DNA of 64,000 nucleotides from Corynespora cassiicola (Eukaryota; Ascomycota; Dothideomycetes; Pleosporales; Corynesporascaceae): the NCBI GenBank assembly GCA_022059125.1, contig JAEUWY010000005.1, positions 3,720,001-3,784,000 on the forward strand, given 5' to 3'. Under the pieces are notes generated by a model. The model saw only the letters and a program-made list of their open reading frames with translations. It made no database searches and had not been told where the DNA came from. A program made the position numbers and the translations under genes. Shown here piece by piece: positions 47,363 to 59,192 of the stretch; the stretch's first letter is position 1, and each line of letters begins with the position of its first letter.

Positions 47363-49029
47363 ATCTATTATAAATCTAAGAAAGTAGACAGCGCAGACAA
47401 CGCTTTTAAAAAATAGCTAATAATAAATACTAATAGTAAGTACTTATTACTCTGCTAAATTAAAATAAGTTACGTAACAGTTCTATAAAAATATTAATAC
47501 TAAAAAAAACTTAGTATAGAATTTATAAAACTTATAACTTAGTATTTTATAAATTTTATAGTTTTATAAAAATAGTTTTATAAAACTATAAAATTTTATA
47601 AAACCTAATATATATATAGTCTATATAATTATATTTTATAATTATATTTACTTTATTAGTAAATCTATTATTTAAAATTAATTATTAATTTATTATACTT
47701 TATTACTAACACGGAAATCTGTACAGTATATTATATATTATTTTACTTATATAACTTTACTAATACTTATTTTTAAAAATTAATTTAAATAGCTATTTAT
47801 TTTTAGTTTTATTTATAGTTTATAACATAGTTTTAATATTATAAATACTTTTTAAAATAAGTACTACTTTAGAATTACGTGTATTTTTAATTTTAACTAG
47901 TAGTACTATTAGTACTAAAGCTACTACTAATATAATTATATAATCTAATATAGTAAATAATAATTCTATTAAAATAGTAATATTTAATTTTAATTATAAA
48001 AAATAAAATAAATTTAAAAACTAGCTTTTATAGCTTAATCTGTTCTTTAACTTTTAAAATAAAATATTAAAAAAAAAAACACGTTCTATTCGCAGCTATA
48101 TATATAAAAAATAAAATATTTTAATAAATTAAATTAGTTTTTATTAAGTATAAAAACAGCAAAGCTAATAATAACGTTAATAAATAAATAAATTTTTTTA
48201 TTAAATTTAAAAAAAAAATTAAATAAGTTTTTAGAATTACTAATAAAAATATAATTACTAAATAAAATATTTAATATTTTAAGTAATAAGCTTTAGCTGC
48301 TAACTATACTAATAAATTTTAATAACTATTAATTTTTACTAAATAGAATAATAAAGTATTTATAATAATATACTGTTAAAAGTTTAAACCTAATATTAAA
48401 AAAAACTTATATATTCTAGAGCTTAGCTTAATATACTTCAGTAATTTATAAATAAGTTTATTAATATTAATTAAAAACTGTATAAATTATATATAGAATT
48501 ATACTAAAATTAGAATTTATAATACTAATAACGTACTAAACTAAACTATAGTAAAAAGTACTATAATACTAATACTAGTAAATAAGTTAAATATAAAGTA
48601 ACGCATTTTACTCGGATTACTTATAGTAATAAACTAATAATTTTTAGTAATATCTAAAAATTAAAATAAAAAAGCAATAAAAAAAATAAATTTAAAAGTA
48701 AAAGTGTAACTTACTAAGTATATAGAAAAGCAAGCTATATTATAAAAGACTATTAATTAAAAAATAAAGTTATTTAATAGCTTAATATATTGTAAACTAT
48801 TTTAAATAATAAATCTAATATTAATAATAAATAGAAAGTTATTATAAATAGATTTTATAAAGTAGAATTTATTTATAACAGCAAACTACTGCAATATAAA
48901 AAAATAAATTTTTTTTAACTATATTTAGTATTAAAATAATAATACGTAAACAGAGTCTAAAAGTATTTTTTAAAAAATTAAATTAAAAAAATATAGTTAA
49001 AGTAAAAAAAAAGCTTTTTATAATATATA

Positions 49030-51161
49030 CAGTAGAGTGACACGAAAAAAACTTGCTTAAAAAATTAGCAGTTTTTAAACTTATATAACTTTTTACTTAG
49101 ACTAGTTATAAAAGTAAAAAAAAGTTAGTTAAATAGAAATTTATTAAAACTAAAGATTTGAAAATAAAATTTTAGAGTTTATATTAAAGTTATAGAGTTA
49201 TAAATAAGCTTAAAGTAGAAGTAAAAAAAATAATAAAATTAAGTGCTGATTTATTTTTCATCTAGCGTGTAATTTAATTTTTTTATTTAATTATTATAAA
49301 TTTGTATACTATATGTATATACTTAAAAAAATTTATATAAGTTTTTTGTTAAAATAATAATAATAATAATAGTAGAAAAAAAAGTTCGAAAAAATTAAAC
49401 TATATAAATATATTAATAATTAATTAAATTATTAATATTTTGTATAATACCCGTTAGCTTTAATAACTGCTTCCCAACGCTTAGGTAAAGATAATATACA
49501 ATTATCTATTATTTTTTGTGGAATTAAATTCCATTCTTTATTTATAGCGTTTATAAATAAAGTATTATCTTTTTTATTATTTTTTTTGCCTAATAAATTA
49601 GGATTTAATTTTTTCAAATTATTTTCTAGTATAGCCTAGACGTTTTCTATAGGTGCTAAATCTGGGCTATAAGCTAGATGTTTAAATAATTTAATTTTGT
49701 TTTTTTTAAACCAGTTTAAAACTGGTTTAGCTGTATAAATTTTTAAATTATCTTATTAAAATTTCCAGTCTATAAACTAATTAGTATTAATTTTAATTTT
49801 ATAATTTAATAATTAATTAAATATATTTAATTAAATATTAGATTTAATTTAAAAAATAAAAAAAGGTATATAAACTAACCGGGGTTTATTTATTTTTTAA
49901 TAATAGGTTTTAATACTTTTTGTATATAATCTGTATTATTAAAGTTATTTTTAGAATTAGGTGTTTTAATAAACACTAATTCTGATCTTCCTTCTATCCA
50001 GATAGCTCCCTATATTAATATAACAATATCTCAAGCTATAATTTAATTAGTACTAATTTTTTTAAAAAAGTAATTAAATTAAAAAATTACGATTAATTTT
50101 TAATTAATTTTAATTTTTTTAATTTTTTTTTTTACTTACAATTTAATCTTATAAAAGCTAATTCAGCTCCTACACCTTTACTTCTCTTTTTTCTTATATA
50201 TTCTTATCTAGAACCTAAACCTTTTTCTATTACTGACTCATCAGAAAATATAATTTTATTTAAATTTATATTTTTTAAATTTTTTAATTGTTTTTTTACG
50301 TATTTTAATTTTATTTCAGCTTTTTTTTTATTTAAATACAGCTTTTTAGTACTAATTTTTGTACTATAATTTTCTTCTTTTAAATATCTTTGTAAGCTTC
50401 TTTTAGATACTTTTATATTATTTTCAAATAATATTCTTTTATTTATTTTTTTAGGGCTTTTAATTAAATCTCTATTAATAATTCTTTTTTCTCTTTTAGA
50501 AAGCTTACTTTTTCTTTCTTTTTTAGCTTTATTTAAGCTATTAAATAATTTATATTTTTTATTAATTCGATTTATAGTATAAGTAATACTATTTCTAGAT
50601 TTATTTAATAAATTAGAAATAGTTATAATCGGTGTATTAGCTTTATATAAAAGATTAACTTTTTCTTCATATTCTGAAAAGGAGGGTTCTATCTTGTCTT
50701 TGTTAGGAGGAAATAGAGATTTAAATTTCAATTTTAAAAATATTTATTTATATACTAATTTAACTAGCTTATTATTATATAATAATGCTTATGTAATCAA
50801 AACTTTAATTTTTAAATTTTAATTTTTTATAATCTAAATATAAAAATATAGCTCCAGCTTTTTGCTTACGTAATATATACTAGGCCTAATTAAGTTAGCG
50901 TGAAATAAAAAGTTTAAATAATTTTTTAAATAAAAAATAAATCAGCTTTTAAATTTATACTTTTTTTTACCTCTGCTTTAAGTTTATTTATAACTTTATA
51001 ACTTTAATACAAACTCTTAATTTTTATTTTCAAATCTTTAGTTTTAATAAATTTCTATTTAACTAATTTTTTTTTACTTTTATAACTAGTCTAAGTAAAA
51101 AGTTATATAAGTTTAAAAACTGCTATTTTTTTAAGCAAGTTTTTTTCGTGTCACCCTACTG
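49030..51161 (-). mobile_element. Tc1/mariner-type transposon, nested, degraded
   Basis: 2132 bp with TA duplications (49028-49029, 51162-51163) and long TIRs of about 229 bp (49030-49258 and 50934-51161). The termini read CAGTAGAGTGACACG and the complement of CGTGTCACCCTACTG. The CAGT start and TA duplication are hallmarks of Tc1/mariner elements. The minus strand carries a transposase remnant. Confidence 0.87.
49432..50731 (-). pseudogene. Tc1/mariner transposase remnant
   Basis: The first frame (50731-50204, 175 aa) has helix-turn-helix-like segments (SNLLNKSRNSITYTINRI, RSLQRYLKEENYSTK) and ends at the first catalytic Asp motif KIIFSDES. After a stop the frame resumes (GAIWIEGRSELVFIKTPNSK). 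A later stretch carries AYSPDLAPIENV, the second/third acidic catalytic region, followed by a TAG where Trp is expected (49636-49638), then LENNLKKLNPNLL and the C-terminal LSLPKRWEAVIKANGYYTKY. Trp to TAG is a G-to-A change as RIP makes. A region around 50040-50140 looks like an intron or a decayed part. Inactive. Confidence 0.85.
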
Positions 51162-51494
51162 TATATATTTATTAGTTTATAATAAGCTTAGAATTTTTAA
51201 AAAAGTTACTATTTTTTAAAAGTTTAATTATATAACTTTTTAAATAATATTATTAAATAAACTAAATAAACTATACTAAAATAAGTACTGCACGCTATAT
51301 TAATAAATTTAATATAATAATTTATATTTATTTTACTTATAAAAAAAAATATTATAATATATTATAGCTATTTCAAAGTTATTATATTAACTAAACTAAT
51401 ATTACTTTATATAAACTTTAAAACTAACTAACTGTTTTATTAGTAAACTTATAAATAGATTTTTTATATTTATAAAAAGCTATAAACTTTAATT

Positions 51495-51623
51495 TTATAA
51501 ATATTAAATCTTTATTTTAATAACTATTATAATAAAAAGGTTATTAAGCTTTAAAGTTTTATATAAATGCTTGGCATTAAGTAGCCGACTCGCTTATCCG
51601 GCCGACTCGCTTATTCTTTACGT
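51495..51623 (-). repeat. Right TIR of the large element
   Basis: Carries two tandem copies of an ATAAGCGAGTCGGC-like unit. This end has retained more G/C than the left end. Confidence 0.8.
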
Positions 51624-52721
51624 TATAAATAATAAAATTATAAATTTAATAAATATTAATTTTTTTCTATTATATATAGTAAGTAATTAGGTAGTTTTAT
51701 TTTTAAATAGTTAAGCGTACTAGTAAATTCTGTTATATTTAGCTTAAAAGTATAGTAAATAATAGTTTTCTGCTCGCGTTTTATAAATTAAAATAAATCA
51801 AAATAATAATTTTATTATAAAATAGTTTTAACGTATTATTATTAAAAGATAGTTTAAAAATATATAAGCAGATATAACGCTAGTATTAGAAAGTAATATA
51901 TAAATATATTATAATGTACGTATATATATATATTATATAAAAATATTATCTAAGCTTTAAAGTATTTAAACGCTTTAATTATATTTATATAATAGTTATA
52001 TAGAATAGTTTTAAGTTTATAGAAGTTAATACTATAAACAGTACTTTATATATAAAAGCTATATTAAGCTAGTAATATAGTAAAAAAATCTACTTTTTTA
52101 ACTCTTTTTTATATTTAAAATAATTGTATAAATATCTGCTTTAAATAACATAATTAGCTATTCTTAATTTAACCTTTAAACAGTATACTTAATTCTATAG
52201 TAGAAATATTTCATATTTATTTTTTTATATATTATTTTATACCAATATAAGTTATATTTTATAAATTAAAATAATTTTTTTTATAGACAAAAACGCGTAG
52301 ATAAATAGGTTAATATACTAAGTAGATAAAGTATAAAGTACAACTCATGTAAACAATTTGAGTATTGTTAGCAGATGAGGCTTCCCAGCCACTACGCTAC
52401 TATCTTGGCTTATATATGTATATCCGCTGTCAAACAAGCTCACACAATACACTCATTCATCTCTGTCCAGTCCTTTCTATCATCTAACAGCTTGTAAAGA
52501 CATTCTTGCACAGAGCATCTTTTTCAAGCTTCTATGATGATCAGAGGGAGGAGATAACACACAATATGCAAAATTTTACTGCCACCATTTTCGGCTCTAA
52601 CTATCAGGACAGTGGACTGGAGATTTAGCTACATTAGAAAGAGAATTTTATCACCACATTTCCTTAACGCTTATGTGGAATGCAGCAAAGGCCAAAGATG
52701 GTTACCAAAGCCTGTGTAGAA
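51624..52721. other. AT-rich flank grading into unique sequence
   Basis: 51624-52330 is AT-rich and probably further RIP-affected repeat without visible ends. From about 52345 the composition becomes normal up to the epoxide hydrolase stop. No gene. Confidence 0.5.
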
Positions 52722-53960
52722 TCATTTCCACACCAATTTTACAAACTCTTCCACATCGCTCCACAGGGCTTCCGGATTTTCCAACGCAGCAAAATGTCCT
52801 CCTCGCTCATGGCGATTGAAATATACCATATTGACTGCCTCTGCAGCCCAGGATCTTGGTACTGGCCTGACTTCATACTGGAAGTACGAGTAGCCCGTTG
52901 GTTTGTCCAAGAAGGTGAGATTTACAGAGCCACGGTAGGGATAAATAGACGATGGGTAGCTTCCCGCAAACCAATACAGCATAATATTTGTGAGGATCTC
53001 ATCAAGAGAAGGGACCGTGCTAGGGTCGCTCCATGTGACAAGTTTCTCGCCGATCCAGGCTAAGTGGGCAACGGGCGAGCTTGCCAACACAAAGCCCATG
53101 GTAGAAGGACGCGTGCCTTGCACCAAAGCATAAGCAAAGCCGTTCTCCGAGCTCTCGTTGAACCGTGCAAGCCCTTCACGTTCTCCATCCGTCAAATTGG
53201 TATTGGAGCTGGTCAAGGCACCATTTGCGAGTGGAAACATGAAATTGACATGCGCGGCTTTACACTCGGGATAAGATGCTGCCAGGATCCGAGAGATGTA
53301 AGACCCGATATCACCGCCTTGGGCGATATAGCCCGTGTTGCCGAAGCCGAGAGATAGGAGAAGCCTGTGCATAATTCGAGCTGTATCGTCATTTTTCCAA
53401 TCTCTGTCCAGCGGAAGACTGGAAGATAACGTGTATCCTGGCAGAGAGGGTACCACGATATGATAAGGTAGGGTTTCTGGGGTATGTTGGCTGGCTATCA
53501 AGTCCAATATTGGCAGAAACTCGATAGAAGAGCCAGGCCAGCCGTGAAACAATGCAATAGGAATAGCAGAGGTGTTCCTGGAGAAAAGGGCAGCGAAATG
53601 AATCTCAAACTCTTCCCCATCAATGTCGGTAATGCTAGTTTTGAAATTGGGGAAGGAGTTGATGCGCGCTTCTTGCTTGCGCCTAGCTTATTTGAGCGAG
53701 CTTTGTGACGCAGGTAAGGGGGTGACCTACCAGTCATATATATTAGCCCAATACTCCTTGGTATCTGCCATCCAGTCGCGGGTCACACCAAAAGCCCAGT
53801 CGGCTTGCAAGTTCTCATATGTACGATCTGCAAGAGGGCTTATGTCAAGTAGCGTTTCAAACTCTTGGAGCTTAGCCTCGGAAATATTAACAGTGAATGG
53901 TGCAGGCTGCTGTAATGCACTGGATGGCACATTGCCAAAGGTTTTTAGTCCAGTCATCAT
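52722..53960 (-). CDS. Epoxide hydrolase (EHN domain plus alpha/beta hydrolase)
   Basis: Two exons, 53960-53731 and 53682-52722, giving 396 aa; the 48 bp intron splits a Trp codon. The N-terminal EHN-type lid domain (EFETLLDISPLADRTYENLQ ... WRKQEARINSFPNFKTSI) precedes the hydrolase core. The oxyanion HGWPGS motif is at about residue 125. GYIAQGGDIGSY contains the nucleophilic Asp, and the C-terminal HERGGHFAALENP holds the catalytic His. Lid tyrosines are plausible (YSYFQYEV). The layout matches microsomal-type fungal epoxide hydrolases that open epoxides to diols, in detoxification or metabolite tailoring. No membrane anchor is visible at the N-terminus. Confidence 0.9.
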
Positions 53961-55070
53961 GGTGTTTCTTCAACAGGAGGTACATTCCTACAGATAAACT
54001 AGGAGGCTTCGTGTCGCTTATTTATCGAATGTCCTCGAAATCGGACCGGCTATGTCTTTATATCAGCGGACAAAGAAGGGCGGAGCTTGCGTATGACGGA
54101 AGTTATGTGGCATTCTACGTTACTTTCGCCCTGATTGGTTATCGAATGCGGTTTGAGGGTTGGGAAAAGCTCCTCCCAAGTTGGAGACCCACCTGTGAAT
54201 CGAGATTTTCCTGATCCAAATTACTGGGGGAAAAAACTACAAGAAAGATTTCTCACACCCCCAAAATATAGTAAACACGGAAGAAGCCAGGACCTGGCAG
54301 GCCACGGAGCCTTGTCATGGTATCAGGGACGTCGATACCCTAGATGCCAAACCACTCCATGAAATAACAACTACATAAGCTGTACTTTTCCTACAAGGCA
54401 AGTTGACATCTGATAGAAGCAGGATCGATATGGAGCTTTTGCCTTGACGGCAGAGAGTTGCTTATCATAGGGTTCGCAAGTGTAATAACTCTTACCCCTC
54501 TAAAGTTTTGACATGAGCGTTAGATCTTAGCCTGTTGATGCCACGCCCACTAAGTGATCCCGCCCCGTTAAGATCGTGATGCGAAGCGATCAGGGCGTAT
54601 CAGCAACAGATTTGATCGTCTTTGATAGGTTGAGTGCCTGCGGACTAGAAGAGCAGCGATGTAGGCTCAGCATAAAGGGGACGACACGTGGAAGGGCCGA
54701 TCACAGAAGTTCAACCACACTCGAGCGCACAACACTCGGGGCTATCTGGCAGGATCGTATGCACAGGAAGCTTAGAAGCTTTCGGGCGAGATTGACAGCG
54801 TACCTTGAAGCACAATTGCTGTACTGGGATTGGTGAAGCCGCCAACGCTACTGATGTACACGCCGCCTTCCCCTTGAAGTTTCAAAAGCTTGGCGCGTCT
54901 CGTGTGTAGCTTCCAGGAGAGGTGAGTCCAAGCTCATTAGCCCCTTTCGGCCCGAGTTGCTGCCCGTGCGAAGCAAATTCGTTAAATACAGGTGTGAGCG
55001 AGCTGCGGAACAAAACCCACACTTGTTGAACAGCCCCTGCGCGCCAAGCTGAAAGCTGCCTCTGCCGGCA
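53961..55070. promoter_or_regulatory. Divergent spacer between epoxide hydrolase and C2H2/Zn2Cys6 regulator
   Basis: 1.1 kb between start codons at 53960 (minus) and 55071 (plus). Short frames only. A regulator divergently transcribed from an enzyme gene is common in fungal metabolic clusters. Confidence 0.4.
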
Positions 55071-57203
55071 ATGATGCCCCAACCTACCAAAGTTTTCTCG
55101 CGCAACCATCAGTGCCCGACATGCGACAAGAAGTTCTCGACAAACAGCCACCTACGCCGACACGAAGCCACACGTGAGGGCCGAGTACACAGCGGAATCT
55201 TCTGATCGGCTCACGGTGAACAGACTCCAAAGTGGGACGACTGGCTTGCCCCTTCTGTGAAGCACAGTTTTCGAGGCGGCATGTTTTCTTGATCGCATAC
55301 CCCCGCCAAGGCTGACAATGCAGCAGAGATCTTGCTTACCGTCATCTCAAGCAATGCTCTCCTGATGGCAACGAGACTGTTTTGCCGACTTTGAAACGCG
55401 GCAAAAAAAGGACAGCTTGTGATGCATGCTCGCAACGCAAGTTATCGTGCGATACTAACATGCCGTGCGGGCGCTGCCGTTCACATGGTATCACGTGCAC
55501 TTACGGGCGATTGGGCCTCGCTGATTCTCTTACCTCTCCACAGTTGGCTGACAGCAGCCACTCTAGCTCGTCCGTGGTCAGCAACATTGAAGTCAGCTCT
55601 AGTCGCAAACCAGGACAAATTCTTGTCAGGTTTCTCTTGGCTCTCACCAGGCCTTCCAGCTATGACGCTTCTACGGCAGTCGCTGCCGATGCTCCAGAGC
55701 TTGATACTGTGGAGATTAAGACCGGTCGCTTCAGCCCTCGACTCCATTCGGCAGACGAGTATGCAGAATCTGACATGATTTTGCTAGATTTGGATCCCTG
55801 CTCTCTGGTATACTTCGATTATTGTCCCCCAGCCATGGCGGACGAGGCTGCTTTTGGCCAGCATCATCCAGAAACGCCCAGTTTAGAAGCACGCATGAGG
55901 GAGATAGTGCACATACTGTCCGCTATACATATTTCAAAATGGGGATGTTTGGGTGGGGCTCACAGCACACTCAGCATAGAACTTGCGCATACTGTATTTA
56001 CAGTGGCCAATCTCAGGCACTTCGTCTCAGGATATTTCCATCATTATTACGACCATCTTCCCATCATCCATAAGCCAACGTTCGACATTCACACCGTCTC
56101 ACTACATCTTCTCCTTGCCATGTTCCTGCTGGGGTCGCTGTCCTTTGCCCCGTCCGATGCATCCTGCTCGGCACAGAGGTTTTTCGACGTCGCAGAAGCG
56201 TATATATTCGAGCATCCGATCTTCAATCCAGCGATATCGGATCCTGACCAAGGGAATGCATCCGACGACGCTATAGAAATCCTCCAAGCGGCACTAATGC
56301 TGTTGATAGTTCAACTCAGTAATTGCGATCGAGTGGTACGACGGAGAATCCTACTGCAAAGGCTTCCGTGCTTTGTTTCCGCTGTACGGACTCTAGGGCT
56401 ATTCGGCTTCAAGCATCATAGTATTGCAAGTAGCACGAACGAGAGCAAGTGGCAACATTTTATCCACGAGGAGATTCGCGTGCGGTATTGTGGCCTGTTG
56501 CATATCCTGCACCATTCTTGGCTAAGCGAAATCTTAGGCTCGCAGCGCATACGTTCATGACCGATAGTTATACGGCTGTTTTCTTCAACCAGCCCCCACA
56601 AGTGAATGTCTCTGAAATGCTTGGAGATCGCCCACACCGAGAAGATATTTTTGAGGCTAAGACAGCCTTGGACTTTGAACGATTGGCCTTCCCAGAAATT
56701 TCAGAGCCACAATCTTACTCGCTCTCCAGGCTGAGCTCATTGCTTTTCTCTGAGTTGGTACCAGACACTCTTCATCTAGTAGAAAAGCACATCACAGCAG
56801 CCGATTTGTTGATGATGATTTGTGGTACTACTTATTCTCACCCCGGTAGTAAAACCCAAGCTGACTGTCTGCAGCGATTCAGTCTGTAGCCATGGTGTCC
56901 AAGGCAAATTATCTAATACCAGAAGCGACGACGATGGTTGTTCGCGCTTCAGATCGGTGGAAAATCTTGTGGGATAAAGTGAAAAAAGAGGAGGAAAGCA
57001 GATGTATCAGTCAAAGAGGATTTGTAAGACATGCAGTAGAGTTTTGGTGGCTAGTAAAAATGGTTGCAGAGGTTGCACAATCGGGAGAGCCAGTTTGCCG
57101 TTACCTTGAACCTCTACCTTCAGACTCAATGGAAGACTTACACGACTTCATTAAAAAGTATAAGACGGGGCCGGGTACAAGTGGGGACGTCCATTCTCAT
57201 TAG
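55071..57203 (+). CDS. Transcription factor with C2H2 fingers, Zn2Cys6 domain and fungal TF middle-homology domain
   Basis: Five exons, 55071-55173, 55224-55278, 55327-56484, 56538-56824 and 56875-57203, giving 643 aa. Finger 1 is CPTCDKKFSTNSHLRRHEATH (C2H2), its last His completed across intron 1. Finger 2 is CPFCEAQFSRR joined to DLAYRHLKQC (C2HC) across intron 2. The Zn2Cys6 cluster follows at about residue 75: CDACSQRKLSCDTNMPCGRC then SHGITCTYGR. The rest is a fungal_trans-type helical domain (FVSGYFHHYYDHLPIIHKPT, VRLAAHTFMTDSYTAVFFNQ, RHAVEFWWLVKM). Intron 2 (55279-55326) needs a GC donor (GCATGT); the choice keeps the 12-residue finger spacing. Two DNA-binding modules in one protein occur in a known minority of fungal regulators. 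The neighbouring epoxide hydrolase is a likely target. Confidence 0.82.
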
Positions 57204-57969
57204 CAGAGACGAGTCTTTCAGTAATGCATTGCCATTCATTTCTTCATTGTTCTGGCAACGACCTGTGGGCATAAGAGCCATTCAACCGAGCCTCGCCTTT
57301 TCAGTCGTATCCTGCTCACCATGACATCAACTAATTCACCTTCTAACTCGCTGAGTTTGTCTTCAGCCTCAGTAAATTCACTAGTATTATTACTCTCACA
57401 GCCAATTGTCGGTAAGTGACCACGTGGTCGTTTTGTAACTGGTGTTATTTCGGCCTCCCTGACTACCCCAATATTCTAGCTATGCTGTACACGTACTCTC
57501 CTAATCGAACGTTCTGACATTGAGTTTTTCTTTTTTTGAGCCATCAGAAGCTCACACTTTTCTTCTAGCTGCTTGCGAAGAGCTGATATCTCAGTGTTCT
57601 ATAATCTTGCCACTCGAGTCGCCCGGTTCACATGACGCTTATCGTTAGCTGATGGAAAGAATCGGAAAAAGATAAATCAGTGTGTTGTCTGTAAGCTTGG
57701 TTGGCAGCGGATACATATACACGAGCCTTGATGGGGATGTATAAGCCCGGGACCACATCACATGGCTGCTATGCGGGCATGACTAAAGCGTCCGAGTACT
57801 TCAGAGCTCAGATCGTACTTTCATGTAACAGACACACACATCACAACACATTCATACGCGACTCCCCAGCAATAATTCCATATCTGCTTACACGATGTAA
57901 TGGCTAAGAAGCCTCATCGGCTAACAATTATGAACAAATGAATATTGCAGTGTCTGGCACTGACCCACA
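57204..57969. other. Intergenic with transposase relic
   Basis: Between the ends of the regulator and the short tyrosinase. It contains the relic listed separately; otherwise nothing recognised. Confidence 0.4.
57287..57659 (-). pseudogene. Relic of a DDE transposase C-terminus (pogo/Fot-like), RIP-type stops
   Basis: A minus-strand frame of about 124 codons with only two stops reads FPSANDKRHVNRATRVARL, stop, NTEISALRKQLEEKCELLMA, then KNSMSERSIRRVRVQHS, stop, and further. The coiled, Lys/Glu-rich tail after a helix-turn-helix-like piece resembles the C-terminal tail of pogo/Fot1-type transposases. Both stops are TAG where Gln (CAG) would fit, the C-to-T change in CpA expected from RIP. Family assignment is tentative. 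Confidence 0.4.
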
Positions 57970-59192
57970 TTATACGTACACGTAGCACAAGGGACCTTGG
58001 TCTAGTCCTGCCGTTGACATCATCTCAAGAAGAGAAAGGGGCTCTCCGACGGCACCCAAATCGATAATGTCGTCTATAGTGCCATTTCTACTTGGAGGCG
58101 TGTTGTTGGGAGTGATCGTTCCAGCAATTTGGTTAGTTCTGGCTGCAGGGTCTTGGTTCTGGTAGATCCACCACACCCGATCGACTTGTGCGTGATGAAG
58201 ATAGAATGCCGGGTCTGCAGGTGCAACATAGACGTCGGTGCCAGGATCTCCCATCAAGACAAAGTGTCCAGCAGTATGCACACCCCACTGGCCGTTAAGA
58301 ACATCGCCAGTCAGGTTGGACTGGAACTCTGCAAAAGTCGGAAGTGAGAGAGTTCCTGTGATGTTCTGCTCAGTTGTCCATCGGGAGCTGACCTCAGTGA
58401 TCACGTCCCGCTTGAGACAGCGGGGATTGTGTCGGAAGAGGGTCTTCGCATCTGGATATGCAATTGCAAAGTTCGAGATTGGTCCCAAATTCACGGTCGT
58501 GTTGGAAAAGGGTCCAGAATGTACGCAGCCTCCACCTTCGCCGGGGGGAACACAGACAGGCCCGTCAACAACAGTGCAGTTTCTCTCCTCGTAGATGCCG
58601 TTACTGCCAATGCTTCCTGCACTTCCATCAAACAATGGAGAGTTGACGGGATCGTGAGCGTATTTGGCCCAGTTCCAGTACGGCAAGTAGCCGGTATACC
58701 CACACTCACTACGAAGAGCCTGCTCAAAGGCCCAGATAAGGTAACGGTGCCAGGACAGGAAATTGGTAGAAGAGTGGACGCTGTTCGTTTGGTTCATGTG
58801 TGGAACGATGAAATCGTCATACCGTGACTTGGCGCCTGGAACAATAGTCGGATCATGGATTGAGGGCTTCGACATGAGACATTCTACTGAGTCTGTGAAC
58901 TCAGTTCGTTCTTCGATAGATAACGCTGTCCTTGGTTTTTGTTAGTACCAATTGACCAGTGGAGATTGGCAAGTGTTCTATCCTACCATTCCCTTCGGTA
59001 ACCGATTCTTTCAAGATCACACTGAGTTTGCGTCCCATTTTTCACACGCTCAGTAGTGTACTCTAAGAAGTTCTTCAAGGCGTTGGCATTGAGACGATCA
59101 GTCTCAGGTGTTGGGGCGACTTCAAAGCCATGGGCTCGTTGAGTTTGACTAGTCAAAAGGGCAATAGTTGATAAAAGAGTCGGCCAAAACAT
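57970..59192 (-). CDS. Short secreted tyrosinase
   Basis: Two exons, 59192-58987 and 58930-57970, giving 388 aa; the 56 bp intron splits a Trp codon. The signal peptide is MFWPTLLSTIALLTSQTQRAHG. An N-terminal Cys-containing part (TQCDLERIGYRREWTALSIE) precedes the CuA site (FIVPHMNQT, VHSSTNFLSWHRYLIWAFEQ). The CuB site has GVHTAGHF and ADPAFYLHHAQVDRVWWIYQ. Disulfide-rich loop CTVVDGPVCVPPGEGGGC. Unlike the 704 aa enzyme at 19848-22223 there is no C-terminal shielding domain, so it resembles the short bacterial-like or catechol-oxidase-like fungal tyrosinases that are secreted in active form. The start was chosen at the ATG beginning the signal peptide; the frame extends upstream through the TATA region. 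Confidence 0.88.

Larger units (their letters stand above)
45702..51623. mobile_element. Large AT-rich TIR element with TA duplication, containing a nested Tc1/mariner copy
   Basis: A 5.9 kb block flanked by 129 bp terminal inverted repeats (45702-45830 and 51495-51623) and TA dinucleotides (45700-45701, 51624-51625). Both ends start ACGTAAA and carry two AAGCGAG-type sub-repeats followed by CTTAATRCCAAGCATTTAT. The interior is almost entirely A/T with runs of TTTATA/TAATA, as expected after RIP. No coding is recoverable outside the nested insertion. Without the inner 2.1 kb element the host element would be about 3.8 kb. The outer element is related at its termini to the one at 12815-14672. 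Confidence 0.8.
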
